NCBI GenBank assembly: GCA_019448215.1
Contig: CP080408.1
Location: 1 to 64,000 of the forward strand
From: Thalassovita mediterranea
Lineage (GTDB): Bacteria > Pseudomonadota > Alphaproteobacteria > Caulobacterales > Hyphomonadaceae
Direction of reading: 5' to 3'
Length of the DNA stretch: 64,000 nucleotides
A model generated the notes under the pieces. It did not search any database, was not told the origin of the DNA, and saw only the letters and a program-made list of their open reading frames with translations. The position numbers and the translations under genes are program-made. Shown here one piece after another: positions 33,494 through 43,449 of the stretch; the stretch's first letter is position 1, and each line of letters begins with the position of its first letter.

Positions 33494-34911
33494 GTCTCTT
33501 CTGAGGCGCCAGGAGAGGTCTCGGAGGCTTCGCTCTGCGCGGCGGCTGCGGCACATGCCTCCGCATGCTCCGTCGTGCGATTGCTCTCGGTCAGCGCTCG
33601 AAGTTCTTCGACACGGCGGACCGAAGCCGGATCCGAAGCGGGCAGCGTAAACTGAACCCAGATCTCAGAATCCGGGCCAGTTGCCCGGTAAACGAGCTCA
33701 TCGCTTTCCTCATCCTCCTCGACGAGCACGATCTCGCATATCTCGCCATGCTCGAACCAGGCTGTCTGAAGCTCACCGCGCGGTGCTTCCCACCCACCGA
33801 AATAGGCATCGGTCATCAATGTACCGCCTTCGGAAATATCATAGAGCGCGGTCGACCTCAGCCAGATTGCCTCTTCTTGCGGAAACAAAAAGTCCTGCCC
33901 CAGAAGCCACTGGCGTAGAGCTACGTCGATCTCGTCTCCTTCGATCACACCGACCGGTATGCCATTTGCCCGAGACACGGCTTTCCAATCTACCGGCTCG
34001 CCCGTTTCGCAAGCGTCCTCAAAGGCGTCATTCGTATGGTGGGCCCGAAGATAGTCGAGGCGTTGTATGAAGGTCGTGGAAAGCGCCTGCCCGCTCGGTA
34101 GCCATAAGACCAACGCATCTGCGCCATCGGCCCGGCTTACATCGTAGATATCGACGCCGTACTCCTCGCCGGTCTTGTTGACGTCGCAAACGGCGCCTAG
34201 ACGGATCCAGTCAGAGGCCAGCTCACCGTCTTCATCCTGCCACCAGGATCCCAGATACTTGTCCGTGAGGATGTTTCCGTCGGCGGCGATATCATCACTG
34301 CTGGAATAGAAGACCAGCACGGTCTCATCCTTGTGCAGGAGTTGCTGGCTGCGCATCCATGCAAGATGCTCAGCCGGTAAGTCGGCACCAGCGACAATAC
34401 CAAGCGAGCCCGTCACGTCTTCTTCAGAACCGTACCCGGTGGCTCCCAGAATGCCGAGCGCGAGCACGGGACAGATAATCAGAAGGCCCACCCAGCGCGT
34501 CCATGCCCAGCCCCGGACCCTGCCGCGTTCAGACCGGCGCGCAGCAGGCCAGTGCCTGAAAGCATGGATAGTCAGCATCAACGCCAAGACGGCAAAGGCC
34601 ACACCGCGTACCATTCCGGCCATATTATCCTGCCATCCCGCCTGATAGAGCATGACCAGCTCAAGGATCAGCCAGCCGCCCATAGCCAGCACCGCAAAGC
34701 GGGAGCCATTCCAGGCCATGACCGACGCGGTCGTGAAAAAAGCGCCAGACATGATGAGGCCCAGCATCAGATCGAAACTGGCAATACCGGGAACGATCGA
34801 CGCCGCAATTCCCCAACCGAGCTGGAAGGCGCCGAGAACGAAGAAAAAGCCCGCATAGCGCCTGACACGCTTTCGTAGCGTATCGGCATCGGTCGCCTGT
34901 CTGTCCGTCAT
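33490..34911 (-). CDS. Five-helix membrane protein with two tandem soluble repeats
   Basis: This 473-residue protein has five hydrophobic helices (about 18-40, 46-66, 72-92, 99-117, 138-158). Its long soluble part contains two related units at roughly 186-301 and 337-453. They share the pattern G-x-L-x-TD-x-Y-x-G-x-W, then GEL, W, G, C, and later LP with a second Cys. The two cysteines in each unit may form disulfides outside the cytoplasm. No family is recognised. The stop overlaps the acyl-CoA dehydrogenase stop. Confidence 0.7.
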   Translation of the reverse strand: MTDRQATDADTLRKRVRRYAGFFFVLGAFQLGWGIAASIVPGIASFDLMLGLIMSGAFFTTASVMAWNGSRFAVLAMGGWLILELVMLYQAGWQDNMAGMVRGVAFAVLALMLTIHAFRHWPAARRSERGRVRGWAWTRWVGLLIICPVLALGILGATGYGSEEDVTGSLGIVAGADLPAEHLAWMRSQQLLHKDETVLVFYSSSDDIAADGNILTDKYLGSWWQDEDGELASDWIRLGAVCDVNKTGEEYGVDIYDVSRADGADALVLWLPSGQALSTTFIQRLDYLRAHHTNDAFEDACETGEPVDWKAVSRANGIPVGVIEGDEIDVALRQWLLGQDFLFPQEEAIWLRSTALYDISEGGTLMTDAYFGGWEAPRGELQTAWFEHGEICEIVLVEEDEESDELVYRATGPDSEIWVQFTLPASDPASVRRVEELRALTESNRTTEHAEACAAAAAQSEASETSPGASEET

Positions 34912-34972
34912 CGCTTTCCCTGCCCTTGACCCTCAGGTTGCAGGATAGCGAGATGCAATAAGGCGGCGCAAA

Positions 34973-35005
34973 CAAAAAAGCCCCGCCGGTCAGACCAGCG
35001 GGGCT
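34973..35005 (-). terminator. Terminator of the ribosomal protein/rpoA operon
   Basis: The 8 bp stem AGCCCCGC/GCGGGGCT with an eleven-base loop is followed on the minus strand by six T residues. It lies 27 bases past the rplQ stop. Confidence 0.93.
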
Positions 35006-35031
35006 TTGAATTCTGCAGGATCAACAAAGAC

Positions 35032-35460
35032 CTATTCGTAGTCTTCCATCGCCTCGAGTTCAGCCTCATGACGGGCGCGGTCTTCCTTGCCCTTGGCTTC
35101 CTCGTCACGGTCGACCAGCTCGATCACAGCAACCGGTGCGTTGTCGCCATGGCGGAAGCCGGCTTTCAGCACGCGGGTGTAACCGCCATTACGGTCCTTG
35201 TAGCGCTCACCGAAAACTTCGAAGAGCTTTGCCACGGCATCCTTGCTGCGAACCTGGGCGATTGCCCGGCGGCGCGAAGCAAGATCGCCTTTCTTGGCAA
35301 GCGTCACGAGCTTGTCCATGATCGGCTTCAGCTCCTTTGCCTTCGGGAGCGTCGTCACAATCTGCTCATGCTGGATCAGCGAAGCCGCCATGTTCGCGAA
35401 CATCGCCTTACGATGCGCGCTGGTGCGGTTCAGCTTGCGGTGTGCAATTGCGTGGGCCAT
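35032..35460 (-). CDS. rplQ: 50S ribosomal protein L17 (bL17)
   Basis: This 142-residue L17 has the conserved [37 protein letters not shown] start and [28 protein letters not shown] core. It sits near the peptide exit tunnel of the large subunit. An acidic tail ([22 protein letters not shown]) extends beyond the E. coli length of 127 residues. It is last in the alpha operon, 36 bp after rpoA. Confidence 0.97.
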   Translation of the reverse strand: MAHAIAHRKLNRTSAHRKAMFANMAASLIQHEQIVTTLPKAKELKPIMDKLVTLAKKGDLASRRRAIAQVRSKDAVAKLFEVFGERYKDRNGGYTRVLKAGFRHGDNAPVAVIELVDRDEEAKGKEDRARHEAELEAMEDYE

Positions 35461-35496
35461 TTGCTTGGTCTCCTGCGCGCCCTCCCGGGCGGACGT

Positions 35497-36537
35497 TTAG
35501 AGGTGATCGTCGTATTTCTTGGCAAGTGCCTCGATATCTTCTGGTGGCCAATCTGGCACTTCCATGCCGAGATGCAGCCCCATACCAGCGAGGACTTCCT
35601 TGATTTCGTTCAGCGACTTGCGGCCGAAGTTCGGGGTGCGAAGCATTTCGGCTTCCGACTTCTGGATGAGGTCGCCAATGTAAACAATGTTGTCGTTCTT
35701 CAGACAGTTTGCCGAACGCACAGACAGCTCGAGCTCGTCGACCTTTTTGAGAAGGACCGGGTTGAAACCGAGGTCGGTTTCTTCGCTCGAAGACGCGCTC
35801 TCGGTCTCTGGCTCATCGAAGGTAATGAAGAGCTGGAGCTGGTCCTGCAGAATGCGCGCTGCATAGGCAACGGCGTCTTCTGGCGTGATCGAACCATCGG
35901 TTTCGACGGACAGGCTGAGTTTGTCATAGTCGAGAACCGTACCCTCACGGGTGTCTTCAACCTGGTAGCCAACGCGGCGCACTGGCGAATAGATCGCGTC
36001 GACCGGAATGAAGCCGATCGGGGCATCCTCTGGACGGCTCTGATCGGCAGGCACATAGCCCTTGCCGGTCGCGACCGTAAATTCCATGCGGACCGAAGCG
36101 CCATCATCAAGCGTACAAATGACGAGATCCGGGTTGAGGATCTTCACGTCACCCGACGTTTCGATCTGACCGGCTTTCACTTCACCCTTGCCATCAGCCT
36201 TCAGGATCATGCGCTTCGGCGTATCCGAAACCATGTCGATGGCGATTTGCTTGAGGTTCAAAACGATCGTCGTGACGTCTTCGCGCACGCCCGGAATGGA
36301 CGAGAACTCATGAACGACACCGTCGATCTGGACGCCCGTAATCGCGGCGCCCTGAAGCGAAGAAAGAAGAACGCGGCGAAGCGCGTTACCAAGCGTCGTG
36401 CCAAAGCCGCGCTCGAGTGGCTCGATCACCAGTTTGGCGTGGCGGCGCGGGTCGCGGCCTGCCTCGACCTTCGGGCGGTTCGGGCGGATCAGTTCTTTCC
36501 AGTTACGGTCATTCACACTGGTCGCAGTATCGGCCAT
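35497..36537 (-). CDS. rpoA: RNA polymerase alpha subunit
   Basis: This 346-residue alpha subunit has an N-terminal dimerisation domain ([24 protein letters not shown]) and a C-terminal DNA-binding domain from about 265 ([20 protein letters not shown], then [16 protein letters not shown]). The arginine that contacts UP elements in E. coli (VRSAN) is kept. AAGGAGG lies six bases before the ATG at 36537; an overlapping out-of-frame ATG lies four bases upstream. It is 41 bp downstream of rpsK. Confidence 0.98.
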   Translation of the reverse strand: MADTATSVNDRNWKELIRPNRPKVEAGRDPRRHAKLVIEPLERGFGTTLGNALRRVLLSSLQGAAITGVQIDGVVHEFSSIPGVREDVTTIVLNLKQIAIDMVSDTPKRMILKADGKGEVKAGQIETSGDVKILNPDLVICTLDDGASVRMEFTVATGKGYVPADQSRPEDAPIGFIPVDAIYSPVRRVGYQVEDTREGTVLDYDKLSLSVETDGSITPEDAVAYAARILQDQLQLFITFDEPETESASSSEETDLGFNPVLLKKVDELELSVRSANCLKNDNIVYIGDLIQKSEAEMLRTPNFGRKSLNEIKEVLAGMGLHLGMEVPDWPPEDIEALAKKYDDHL

Positions 36538-36578
36538 TCATGGCCTCCTTGGTCTTGCTACAGGACAGTCGCTAGGGC

Positions 36579-36968
36579 CTAGACGCGGCGGCGTTTCGGC
36601 GGGCGGCAGCCATTGTGCGGAATTGGGGTCGTATCGCGGATAGACGTGATGGTCAGACCGGCAGCCTGAAGGGCGCGCAGTGCGCTCTCACGACCGGAAC
36701 CCGGGCCACGCACGTTGACTTCAACAGTCTGGAGGCCGTGCTCCTGCGCCTTCTTGGCAGCATCTTCAGCGGCAACCTGAGCAGCATAAGGGGTCGATTT
36801 ACGCGAACCCTTGAAGCCCATCGCACCAGCGGAAGACCAGGAAATCGTGTTTCCCTGAGCGTCGCTGATGGTGACCATCGTGTTGTTGAAGCTGGAGTTC
36901 ACATGCACGACGCCCGAAGAAATGTTCTTACGGGCGCGGCGGCGAACGCGGGTCGTATCACGAGCCAT
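36579..36968 (-). CDS. rpsK: 30S ribosomal protein S11 (uS11)
   Basis: This 129-residue S11 binds 16S rRNA in the platform near the mRNA exit. The conserved [27 protein letters not shown] and end [14 protein letters not shown] are present. The length matches the family. It follows rpsM by 12 bp. Confidence 0.98.
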   Translation of the reverse strand: MARDTTRVRRRARKNISSGVVHVNSSFNNTMVTISDAQGNTISWSSAGAMGFKGSRKSTPYAAQVAAEDAAKKAQEHGLQTVEVNVRGPGSGRESALRALQAAGLTITSIRDTTPIPHNGCRPPKRRRV

Positions 36969-36980
36969 ATCGGTCCTGTC

Positions 36981-37349
36981 CTATTTCTTCTTGCCGGCAA
37001 TCGGCTTTGCCGGGCCCTTACGGGTGCGGGCGTTGGTATGGGTGCGCTGGCCGCGGACCGGAAGGCGTTTGCGGTGGCGCAGGCCACGGTAGCAGCCAAG
37101 ATCCATCAGGCGCTTGATGTTCATCGAAACTTCACGGCGCAGGTCACCTTCGACGAGGTAATCAGCATCGATCGTCTCGCGAATCTGGATGACTTCTGCG
37201 TCGGTCAGGTCAGCGACACGGCGATGCGATTCGATACCGATCTTGTCGGTGATCTCACGTGCCTTTGCCGGACCGATGCCGTGAATGTAACGAAGCGCGA
37301 TTTCGACACGCTTATTCGTCGGAATGTTTACGCCTGCAATACGGGCCAT
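36981..37349 (-). CDS. rpsM: 30S ribosomal protein S13 (uS13)
   Basis: This 122-residue S13 contacts the head of the 30S subunit and tRNA in the P site. Diagnostic are [26 protein letters not shown] and [34 protein letters not shown] precedes the ATG. It is the first gene after a promoter-like site at 37444-37471, so rpsM-rpsK-rpoA-rplQ can probably be transcribed separately from secY-adk. Confidence 0.98.
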   Translation of the reverse strand: MARIAGVNIPTNKRVEIALRYIHGIGPAKAREITDKIGIESHRRVADLTDAEVIQIRETIDADYLVEGDLRREVSMNIKRLMDLGCYRGLRHRKRLPVRGQRTHTNARTRKGPAKPIAGKKK

Positions 37350-37443
37350 TGGGCCTCTCTCCTGAACTGCCGAAAGCGGGTCCGGCGCGAAACGAAAAAC
37401 AACGCTCCGCGCGCGCGAACCCGACCTCTTAACGAAGTGCGTC

Positions 37444-37471
37444 GTTATAGACGTGCAATTCCCCGCGTCAA
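37444..37471 (-). promoter_or_regulatory. Promoter upstream of rpsM
   Basis: On the minus strand, TTGACG (37466-37471), a 16-nt spacer and TATAAC (37444-37449) match a housekeeping promoter; CTATAAC also fits the Caulobacter -10 pattern. Transcription would start near 37437, giving a leader of about 88 nt before rpsM. Confidence 0.75.
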
Positions 37472-37483
37472 CTGGGGAATTGC
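37455..37483. repeat. Hairpin between adk and rpsM
   Basis: A perfect 10 bp inverted repeat GCAATTCCCC/GGGGAATTGC with a nine-base centre begins about 5 bp after the adk stop. The centre contains the -35 box of the rpsM promoter. No T-run follows, so it may be a weak terminator or only an inverted repeat. Confidence 0.75.
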
Positions 37484-37487
37484 GGCT

Positions 37488-38057
37488 TTATGCGGTCTCT
37501 TTCAGCGCCTTTTCAACGCCTTCCGTAACCGTCTCTATACTGGCCATTCCATCGACTTCGCGAAGGATTCCGCGCTCTGCATAGAATGGCAGAAGCGGGG
37601 CCGTATCCTGATTGTATTTCTCCAGCCTGGCGGCAAATGTCGCCGGGTTGTCATCCTTGCGGCCCTGCTCTTCGAACCGCTTGGTCACGCGGGCCATGAG
37701 CTGGTCCTCGTCGACCACGAGACGGATCACGCGGTCGAGCTTGGTGCCACGCGACTCAAGCAGCTGGTCCAGAGCCTTGGCCTGGCCAAGCGTGCGGGGA
37801 AAGCCGTCAAAGATAAAGCCTGCAGCGCCCTTGTTCTGATTCAGCTGATCATCGATCAGGTCGATGACGATCTCATCGGAAACCAGCCCGCCCTCGTCCA
37901 TGATTTTTGCAACCCGGTTGCCGAGCTCTGAGCCCGACGCGCGTGCGGCGCGAAGCATGTCGCCCGTGGAAAGTTGTACATAGCCATGTTCCTCAACGAG
38001 GCGCTTGGCCTGGGTACCCTTGCCCGCAGCGGGTGGTCCGAAAAGAATGAGATTCAT
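37488..38057 (-). CDS. adk: Adenylate kinase, short-LID type
   Basis: This 189-residue kinase interconverts ATP+AMP and 2 ADP. The P-loop is GPPAAGKGT (7-15); LSTGDMLR and DGFPRTLGQA follow. The LID is reduced to about ten residues (EEQGRKDDNPATF) and lacks the cysteines of the zinc form, as is usual for the short type of proteobacteria. It overlaps secY by four bases (ATGA), a standard arrangement. Confidence 0.97.
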   Translation of the reverse strand: MNLILFGPPAAGKGTQAKRLVEEHGYVQLSTGDMLRAARASGSELGNRVAKIMDEGGLVSDEIVIDLIDDQLNQNKGAAGFIFDGFPRTLGQAKALDQLLESRGTKLDRVIRLVVDEDQLMARVTKRFEEQGRKDDNPATFAARLEKYNQDTAPLLPFYAERGILREVDGMASIETVTEGVEKALKETA

Positions 38058-39427
38058 CGTCTGCGTTTGCCTCCCAGCCGCGATTTCTTGATCAGCCCCT
38101 CATATTGGTGCGCGATCAGGTGCGACTGTATCTGTGTCACTGTATCCATCGTCACCGATACAACGATCAGTAGCGACGTGCCACCGATGTAGAAAGGAAT
38201 TTCCGGCATATATCGGCGAAGAACTTCCGGAAGCAGACAGACGAAGACGAGATAGATCGCACCAATCGTGGTCAGGCGGGTCAGCACATAATCGAAGTAG
38301 GCTGCCGTGTTCTTGCCTGGGCGAATCCCCGGAACGAAGCCGCCATACTTGCGCAGATTGTCCGCCGTCTCCTGCGGATTGAACATGATAGACGTGTAGA
38401 AGAAGCAGAAGAATGCGACGAGCACGCCATAGGTGATGATGTAGGTCCAGCTGCCTGGCGAGAAGTTGATCGCCAGCCACTGAAGGATCCCCGGATCGCT
38501 TGCCGCAACCATCTGGCCGTCAGGCCCGACACCGGTATTGCCGCCTACGAGACCAACAGCCGTCATCGGGAGCATCAGGATCGCGATCGCGAAGATCGGC
38601 GGAATCACGCCCGACGTGTTGAGCTTCAGAGGCATGAACGAGGACTGGCCCTGGCTCATCTTGTTGCCCTGCTGGCGCTTTGGATACTGGATCAGGATCC
38701 GGCGCTGCGAGCGTTCGATGAACACGATGAACAGGACGAGCGCAATCACGAGCACAAGAATGCCGAGAACGAAGACGACATTGATCCCCTGCTCGCGGCC
38801 GCCCGAGAACAGGTTGAAGATCGCCTTTGGCATCTCGGCGATGATGCCTGCGAAGATGATGAGCGAGATACCGTTACCGATACCGCGCGCCGTGATTTGC
38901 TCACCCATCCACATCAGGAACATGGTGCCACCGACAAAGGTCGATACGGCGGTCAGGATGAAGAACCATTGGGCGATGCCTTCATAGGCGACGCTGGAAA
39001 GGCCCATCGCAATGCCGAAGCCCTGGAAGAACGCAAAGCCGACCGTCAGATAGCGGGTATACTGGTTGATCTGCTTGCGGCCCGCCTCGCCTTCCTTCTT
39101 CAGCTTTTCAAGCGAAGGAATGGCCGATGTCATCATCTGCACGATGATGGAAGCGGTAATGTAAGGCATCACGTTGAGCGCAAACACACTCATCCGTTCA
39201 ACCGCACCACCCGCAAACATGTTGAGAGAGCCGAGCATGCCGCCCGACTGCCTCTGGAAGAGTTGCTCAAACTGGGAAGGGTCGACGCCCGGCACCGGAA
39301 TGTACGTGCCGAGGCGATAGAGGACCAGGATGAAAAGCGTGAACAGGATACGCGCCTGAAGGTCCTTTGCCTTTGCAAAGGTACCGAAGTTCATATTGCG
39401 CGCCATTTGCTCTGCGGCTGTGGCCAA
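38054..39427 (-). CDS. secY: Protein translocase subunit SecY
   Basis: This 457-residue channel protein of the SecYEG complex has ten expected transmembrane helices; IPVPGVDPSQF in the first loop and the plug region are typical. The start is a TTG at 39427 (reading ATAAEQMARNMNFGTFAKA), chosen because GGAGGGTCC lies just before it and homologues start there; the first ATG at 39406 is too far from the ribosome site. It is 86 bp after rplO, and adk overlaps its end. Confidence 0.97.
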   Translation of the reverse strand: MATAAEQMARNMNFGTFAKAKDLQARILFTLFILVLYRLGTYIPVPGVDPSQFEQLFQRQSGGMLGSLNMFAGGAVERMSVFALNVMPYITASIIVQMMTSAIPSLEKLKKEGEAGRKQINQYTRYLTVGFAFFQGFGIAMGLSSVAYEGIAQWFFILTAVSTFVGGTMFLMWMGEQITARGIGNGISLIIFAGIIAEMPKAIFNLFSGGREQGINVVFVLGILVLVIALVLFIVFIERSQRRILIQYPKRQQGNKMSQGQSSFMPLKLNTSGVIPPIFAIAILMLPMTAVGLVGGNTGVGPDGQMVAASDPGILQWLAINFSPGSWTYIITYGVLVAFFCFFYTSIMFNPQETADNLRKYGGFVPGIRPGKNTAAYFDYVLTRLTTIGAIYLVFVCLLPEVLRRYMPEIPFYIGGTSLLIVVSVTMDTVTQIQSHLIAHQYEGLIKKSRLGGKRRR

Positions 39428-39513
39428 AGGACCCTCCTACCCGAAATGAAATCGCCGCCAACATTGGCGGCGAGATCGTGTTTGTGAAGGTGTATAGACG
39501 AAAAAGACCCGTC

Positions 39514-39993
39514 TTACTCAGCTTTTTCAGCAGCTGCAGCCCCGGTTACCGTTACGGAGCCACCTGCTTTTTCCACCGCTTCAATCGCGGCCTTGCTGGC
39601 GCCGGTCACCGTGATCTTTGCATTCTTGGGTGCATCACCCTTTGCAAGAAGACGGACACCGTCCTTCGTGCGGCGGACAACACCGGACGCAACCAGCGTC
39701 TCTTCGGTAATGTTATTGGCTTTCAGCTTGCCGGCTTCGATCGCCTTGGTCAGACGACCGAGGTTGATCCAGGCATGCGTCTTGGAGCTGCGGGCCGTGA
39801 AGCCGCGCTTTGGCAGACGCATATAGATCGGCATCTGGCCGCCTTCAAAGCCATTGAGGGCAACACCGGAGCGTGCCTTCTGACCTTTGACACCACGTCC
39901 GCCAGTCTTGCCCTTGCCGGAGCCGACGCCGCGGCCAACACGATGGCGGCTGTGGGTGGAGCCCGCATTTGGAGAGAGTTCGTTGAGTTTCAT
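39514..39993 (-). CDS. rplO: 50S ribosomal protein L15 (uL15)
   Basis: This 159-residue L15 binds 23S rRNA late in assembly. The Gly-rich N-terminus [28 protein letters not shown] and [23 protein letters not shown] are diagnostic. It ends with an Ala/Glu tail. It is 44 bp from rpmD and 86 bp before secY. Confidence 0.98.
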   Translation of the reverse strand: MKLNELSPNAGSTHSRHRVGRGVGSGKGKTGGRGVKGQKARSGVALNGFEGGQMPIYMRLPKRGFTARSSKTHAWINLGRLTKAIEAGKLKANNITEETLVASGVVRRTKDGVRLLAKGDAPKNAKITVTGASKAAIEAVEKAGGSVTVTGAAAAEKAE

Positions 39994-40037
39994 CGCTCTA
40001 TTCCTGACTGGCGTTTGAAAGGGTCGCCCCTATACGC

Positions 40038-40235
40038 CTACTCTTCTACGACTTCAATAAGATGTGACACCTTGGTGATCATGCCCTGAACGGCCGGGGT
40101 ATTTGCGAGCTCGCGCTCGCGGCCGATCTTGTTCAGGCCGAGGCCGATCAGCGTTGCGCGCTGCTCTGGCTTGCGGCGGATCGGGCTACCGGTCTGGCGG
40201 ACCTTGATCGTGTCAGCTTGTTTCTTGGCCATCAT
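40038..40235 (-). CDS. rpmD: 50S ribosomal protein L30 (uL30)
   Basis: This 65-residue L30 contains [30 protein letters not shown]. Two adjacent ATG codons (40235 and 40232) are possible starts; AAGGA is five bases from the first and eight from the second, so either may be used. It follows rpsE by 17 bp. Confidence 0.97.
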   Translation of the reverse strand: MMAKKQADTIKVRQTGSPIRRKPEQRATLIGLGLNKIGRERELANTPAVQGMITKVSHLIEVVEE

Positions 40236-40252
40236 CAGATTCCTTCTCTAAA

Positions 40253-40840
40253 TCAGGCGGTTTCGGAAACGCCGGCTTCAGACGCACCATCGGTGCGGCG
40301 GCCAACGATGTCCTGAACCTTCAGGCCACGCTTCGATGCGACCGAACGCGGGCTTGCCTGCTCTTTGAGCGCCTGGAAGGTCGCGCGAACCATGTTGTAT
40401 GGGTTCGACGAACCGTTCGACTTGGCAACCACGTCCTGGATGCCGAGAACTTCCATGACAGCGCGCATCGGGCCACCAGCGATCACGCCGGTACCTGGAG
40501 GGGCTGCACGAAGGATCACCTTGCCTGCGCCCCAGCGGCCTTTGCCGTCATGGTGCAGGGTGCGGCCTTCACGAAGCGGAATGCGAACGAGGTTGCGCTT
40601 TGCATCCTCGGTTGCCTTACGGATAGCTTCAGGCACTTCGCGGGCCTTGCCCTTGCCGAAGCCTGCGCGGCCTTTCTGGTCGCCTACGACAACCAGGGCT
40701 GCGAAGCCGAAATTCTTACCGCCCTTAACCGTCTTTGCGACACGGTTGATGCCAACGAGCTTGTCGGTGAGCTCGCTCTGCTCTTCCTGGCGGTCGTCTC
40801 TGCGCCCGCGTCCGCGGCCGCGTCCTCGTTCTTCTGCCAT
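40253..40840 (-). CDS. rpsE: 30S ribosomal protein S5 (uS5)
   Basis: This 195-residue S5 carries the RNA-binding core [29 protein letters not shown] and [13 protein letters not shown]. It helps set decoding accuracy near the A site. The N-terminus is unusually Arg/Gly-rich ([16 protein letters not shown]), a tail longer than in E. coli. It sits between rplR and rpmD. Confidence 0.98.
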   Translation of the reverse strand: MAEERGRGRGRGRRDDRQEEQSELTDKLVGINRVAKTVKGGKNFGFAALVVVGDQKGRAGFGKGKAREVPEAIRKATEDAKRNLVRIPLREGRTLHHDGKGRWGAGKVILRAAPPGTGVIAGGPMRAVMEVLGIQDVVAKSNGSSNPYNMVRATFQALKEQASPRSVASKRGLKVQDIVGRRTDGASEAGVSETA

Positions 40841-40849
40841 AATGGCCTC

Positions 40850-41212
40850 CTAGAACTTCAGGCCGCCCTCACGGGCGGCATCTGCCAGGGCTTTCACCCG
40901 GCCGTGGAACATATAGCCGCCGCGATCGAAGACGACGTCTTCAACACCGGCCTGCTTGGCGCGCTCAGCGATGAGCTCACCGATTTTCTGTGCCGCTGCG
41001 ACGTCGCTCGTAGCCTTGAGCTGCTCACGCAGGTCTTTCTCGAGCGTCGAAGCCGCTGCCACCGTCAGACCCTTCTCATCATCGATGATCTGGGCAGAGA
41101 TGTTCTTGTGCGAGCGGGCAACCGACAGACGCGGCTTGCCTTCTGCAACCTTGCGGAGCTTGGCACGGACGCGCTGGGCGCGGCGGAGTGTCTTTTCGCG
41201 TGTCGTCTTCAT
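40850..41212 (-). CDS. rplR: 50S ribosomal protein L18 (uL18)
   Basis: This 120-residue L18 binds 5S r[32 protein letters not shown] and [24 protein letters not shown] are diagnostic. The start at 41212 ([14 protein letters not shown]) fits the family; the frame extending to 41347 overlaps rplF and is not needed. It lies four bases after rplF. Confidence 0.97.
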   Translation of the reverse strand: MKTTREKTLRRAQRVRAKLRKVAEGKPRLSVARSHKNISAQIIDDEKGLTVAAASTLEKDLREQLKATSDVAAAQKIGELIAERAKQAGVEDVVFDRGGYMFHGRVKALADAAREGGLKF

Positions 41213-41216
41213 GGCG

Positions 41217-41828
41217 TTACTTCTTCTTGCCTTCTTTGCGGCGGACGTATTCGCCTGCGTAGCGCACGCCCTTGCCCTTGAATGGCTCTGGCTTACGGAA
41301 CTGGCGGATCTCGGCGGCAGCCTGACCAACGGCCTGCTTGTCAGCACCCGACACGATGATCTCGGTCGGTTTCGGTGCTTCCAGCTTGATGCCGTCAGGT
41401 GCCTTGAAGATCACGTCGTGCGAGTAACCAAGCGACAGCTTCAGGTCATTGCCCTGCATCTGTGCGCGGTAACCAACGCCGACGAGTTCAAGCGACTTGG
41501 AGAAGCCCTCGGCAGCGCCGTGGACGACGTTCGCAGCGTTTGCGCGCGCCGTGCCCCACTGGGTGCGGACCTTCGGGTCCAGCGCCTCAGCAAAGGTCAT
41601 CTTCTTCTTGCCCTTGGCATCGTTCGCCTTGATGCGCTCATTGGCTTCCGTGACATAGTCTTCGCGCGGCATGATCGACAGCTCGCCGTCTTTCAGCTCA
41701 GCGGAGACCAGTTCGGACACCGTGAACGCCAGGTTACCCTTGGGGCCCTTGGCTTCGATCTTGTTGCCATTCACCGTAACGGTCGTGCCGTTAGGAACAG
41801 GAATGGGGAGTTTTCCAATACGGGACAT
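41217..41828 (-). CDS. rplF: 50S ribosomal protein L6 (uL6) with an internal insertion
   Basis: This 203-residue L6 is about 26 residues longer than the usual 177. Both halves are clear ([46 protein letters not shown]-type end). The extra residues fall at about 59-86 (basic, [11 protein letters not shown]), after the first beta-domain and before WGTARAN. L6 lies near the sarcin-ricin loop. It is otherwise in its standard place between rpsH and rplR. Confidence 0.97.
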   Translation of the reverse strand: MSRIGKLPIPVPNGTTVTVNGNKIEAKGPKGNLAFTVSELVSAELKDGELSIMPREDYVTEANERIKANDAKGKKKMTFAEALDPKVRTQWGTARANAANVVHGAAEGFSKSLELVGVGYRAQMQGNDLKLSLGYSHDVIFKAPDGIKLEAPKPTEIIVSGADKQAVGQAAAEIRQFRKPEPFKGKGVRYAGEYVRRKEGKKK

Positions 41829-41845
41829 ATCAGTTCATCCTCGTC

Positions 41846-42241
41846 CTAGAAGACCCGGCAAAGGATCTCGCCACCAACATTCTCGTTACGTGCGACGGCG
41901 TCAGAGATGACACCCTTCGACGTCGAGAGAATGGAGATGCCCAGTCCGTTGCGGACCAGCGGCAGATCATTCACCGAAGAATAGACGCGGCGACCAGGCT
42001 TCGAGACCCGACGGATCTCGGAGATGACAGGCGCGCCATCGAAATACTTAAGCTCGATCTCGACATTGCGATGACCGTCTTTCTCCACTTCCGTATAGCC
42101 ACGGATGTAACCTTCGCTCTGCAGCACGTCGAGGACGCGAAGACGGAGCTTGGAAGACGGAGAGACAACCTTCGTCATGCCACGCATCTGCGCATTGCGG
42201 ATGCGGGTCAGGAGATCGCCAAGGGGATCGGAAATATTCAT
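41846..42241 (-). CDS. rpsH: 30S ribosomal protein S8 (uS8)
   Basis: This 131-residue S8 binds helix 21 of 16S rRNA and is a translational repressor of the spc operon in enterobacteria. The start at 42241 ([18 protein letters not shown]) fits the family; AGGAGGAACC precedes it. [33 protein letters not shown] is the usual end. Confidence 0.98.
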   Translation of the reverse strand: MNISDPLGDLLTRIRNAQMRGMTKVVSPSSKLRLRVLDVLQSEGYIRGYTEVEKDGHRNVEIELKYFDGAPVISEIRRVSKPGRRVYSSVNDLPLVRNGLGISILSTSKGVISDAVARNENVGGEILCRVF

Positions 42242-42257
42242 CTTGGTTCCTCCTTTC

Positions 42258-42563
42258 CTACCAGCTTGACTTGACCAGGCCCGGGACCATGCCGAGTGAG
42301 CCAAGCTCACGCAGCGCGATACGGGACATTTTCATCTTGCGATAATAACCGCGCGGACGGCCGGTGACCTGGCAACGGTTGCGAACGCGGCTCGGTGCGG
42401 AGTTGCGCGGAAGTTCAGCCAGCTTCAGGCGAGCCTTGAAGCGGTCTTCCAGCGGCAGATCCTCATCCATCGCCATTGCTTTCAGCTTCGCACGACGTGC
42501 CGCGTACTGGGCGACCATCTTGCGACGCTTCTCGTTCTTCTCGATTGCGCTTTTCTTAGCCAT
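42258..42563 (-). CDS. rpsN: 30S ribosomal protein S14 (uS14), zinc-independent form
   Basis: This 101-residue S14 has only one cysteine, so it is the C-minus form that does not need zinc. [28 protein letters not shown] and the terminal VKSSW are typical. It is located 19 bp after rplE. Confidence 0.98.
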   Translation of the reverse strand: MAKKSAIEKNEKRRKMVAQYAARRAKLKAMAMDEDLPLEDRFKARLKLAELPRNSAPSRVRNRCQVTGRPRGYYRKMKMSRIALRELGSLGMVPGLVKSSW

Positions 42564-42582
42564 ATCGTTTCGTCCTCAAGCG

Positions 42583-43137
42583 CTAGTTACGGAACGGGAA
42601 GCCGCAATGCGCGAGCAGCGCCTTGGCTTCTTCGTTCGTCTTGGCGGTGGTGCAGACAATGATGTCCATACCGCGAATGTCCTCGATGTCGTCATAGTTG
42701 ATCTCCGGGAACACGATCTGTTCCTTGAGACCCATGGCGTAGTTGCCACGGCCATCGAAGCTCTTGCCGTTGAGACCACGGAAGTCCTTCACACGTGGAA
42801 GGGCCATGTTGGTCAGACGGTCCAGGAACTCGTACATACGGTCGCGGCGGAGCGTGACCTTTGCACCGATGATCATGCCTTCACGAAGCTTGAAGCCGGC
42901 AATCGACTTACGAGCCTTGGTTGGCACTGGCTTCTGGCCAGAGATCTTCTCGAGCTCGGCAAGTGCGGTCTTGATCTTCTTGGAGTCAGCGACAGCTTCG
43001 CCAACACCCATGTTGATCACGACCTTGTCGAGCTTCGGCACCATCATCTCGTTGGAGTATTTGAACTCCTCCTGAAGCTTGGCGCGAATCTGGTCACGGT
43101 ACTTGGTCTTGAGACGGGGTTCGTAATTCTCAGACAT
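42583..43137 (-). CDS. rplE: 50S ribosomal protein L5 (uL5)
   Basis: This 184-residue L5 binds 5S rRNA at the central protuberance. [37 protein letters not shown] and [13 protein letters not shown] are conserved. The start at 43137 ([10 protein letters not shown]) overlaps the rplX 3' end by eight bases. A longer frame to 43284 lies inside rplX and is not used. Confidence 0.97.
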   Translation of the reverse strand: MSENYEPRLKTKYRDQIRAKLQEEFKYSNEMMVPKLDKVVINMGVGEAVADSKKIKTALAELEKISGQKPVPTKARKSIAGFKLREGMIIGAKVTLRRDRMYEFLDRLTNMALPRVKDFRGLNGKSFDGRGNYAMGLKEQIVFPEINYDDIEDIRGMDIIVCTTAKTNEEAKALLAHCGFPFRN

Positions 43138-43447
43138 CGATCGATTCCCCTGAACGCTTGGCATAGCGCGTCTTGCGGCCATGCTCGTCAGTCTTGAAGC
43201 CAACACGGGTAGCCTTGCCGTCACGCGGGTCCACAATCGCCACGTTGGAGATGTGGATCGGCGCTTCGAAGGTCTTGATGCCACCCGGATCCATTTGCGA
43301 CGGGCGCTGGTGACGCTTCACCACGTTCACGCCCTGGACAACGACACGGTCTTCGGCCGGGATTACCTTGAGCACTTCGCCCTTGGCACCCTTGTTACGG
43401 CCTGCCGTGACGATGACGCGATCACCTTTTTTCACTTTGGCAGCCAT
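43130..43447 (-). CDS. rplX: 50S ribosomal protein L24 (uL24)
   Basis: This 105-residue L24 initiates 50S assembly. A KOW motif is present at the N-terminus ([23 protein letters not shown]), followed by [19 protein letters not shown]. Its end overlaps rplE by eight bases, suggesting translational coupling. Confidence 0.98.
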   Translation of the reverse strand: MAAKVKKGDRVIVTAGRNKGAKGEVLKVIPAEDRVVVQGVNVVKRHQRPSQMDPGGIKTFEAPIHISNVAIVDPRDGKATRVGFKTDEHGRKTRYAKRSGESIDV

Positions 43448-43449
43448 GA

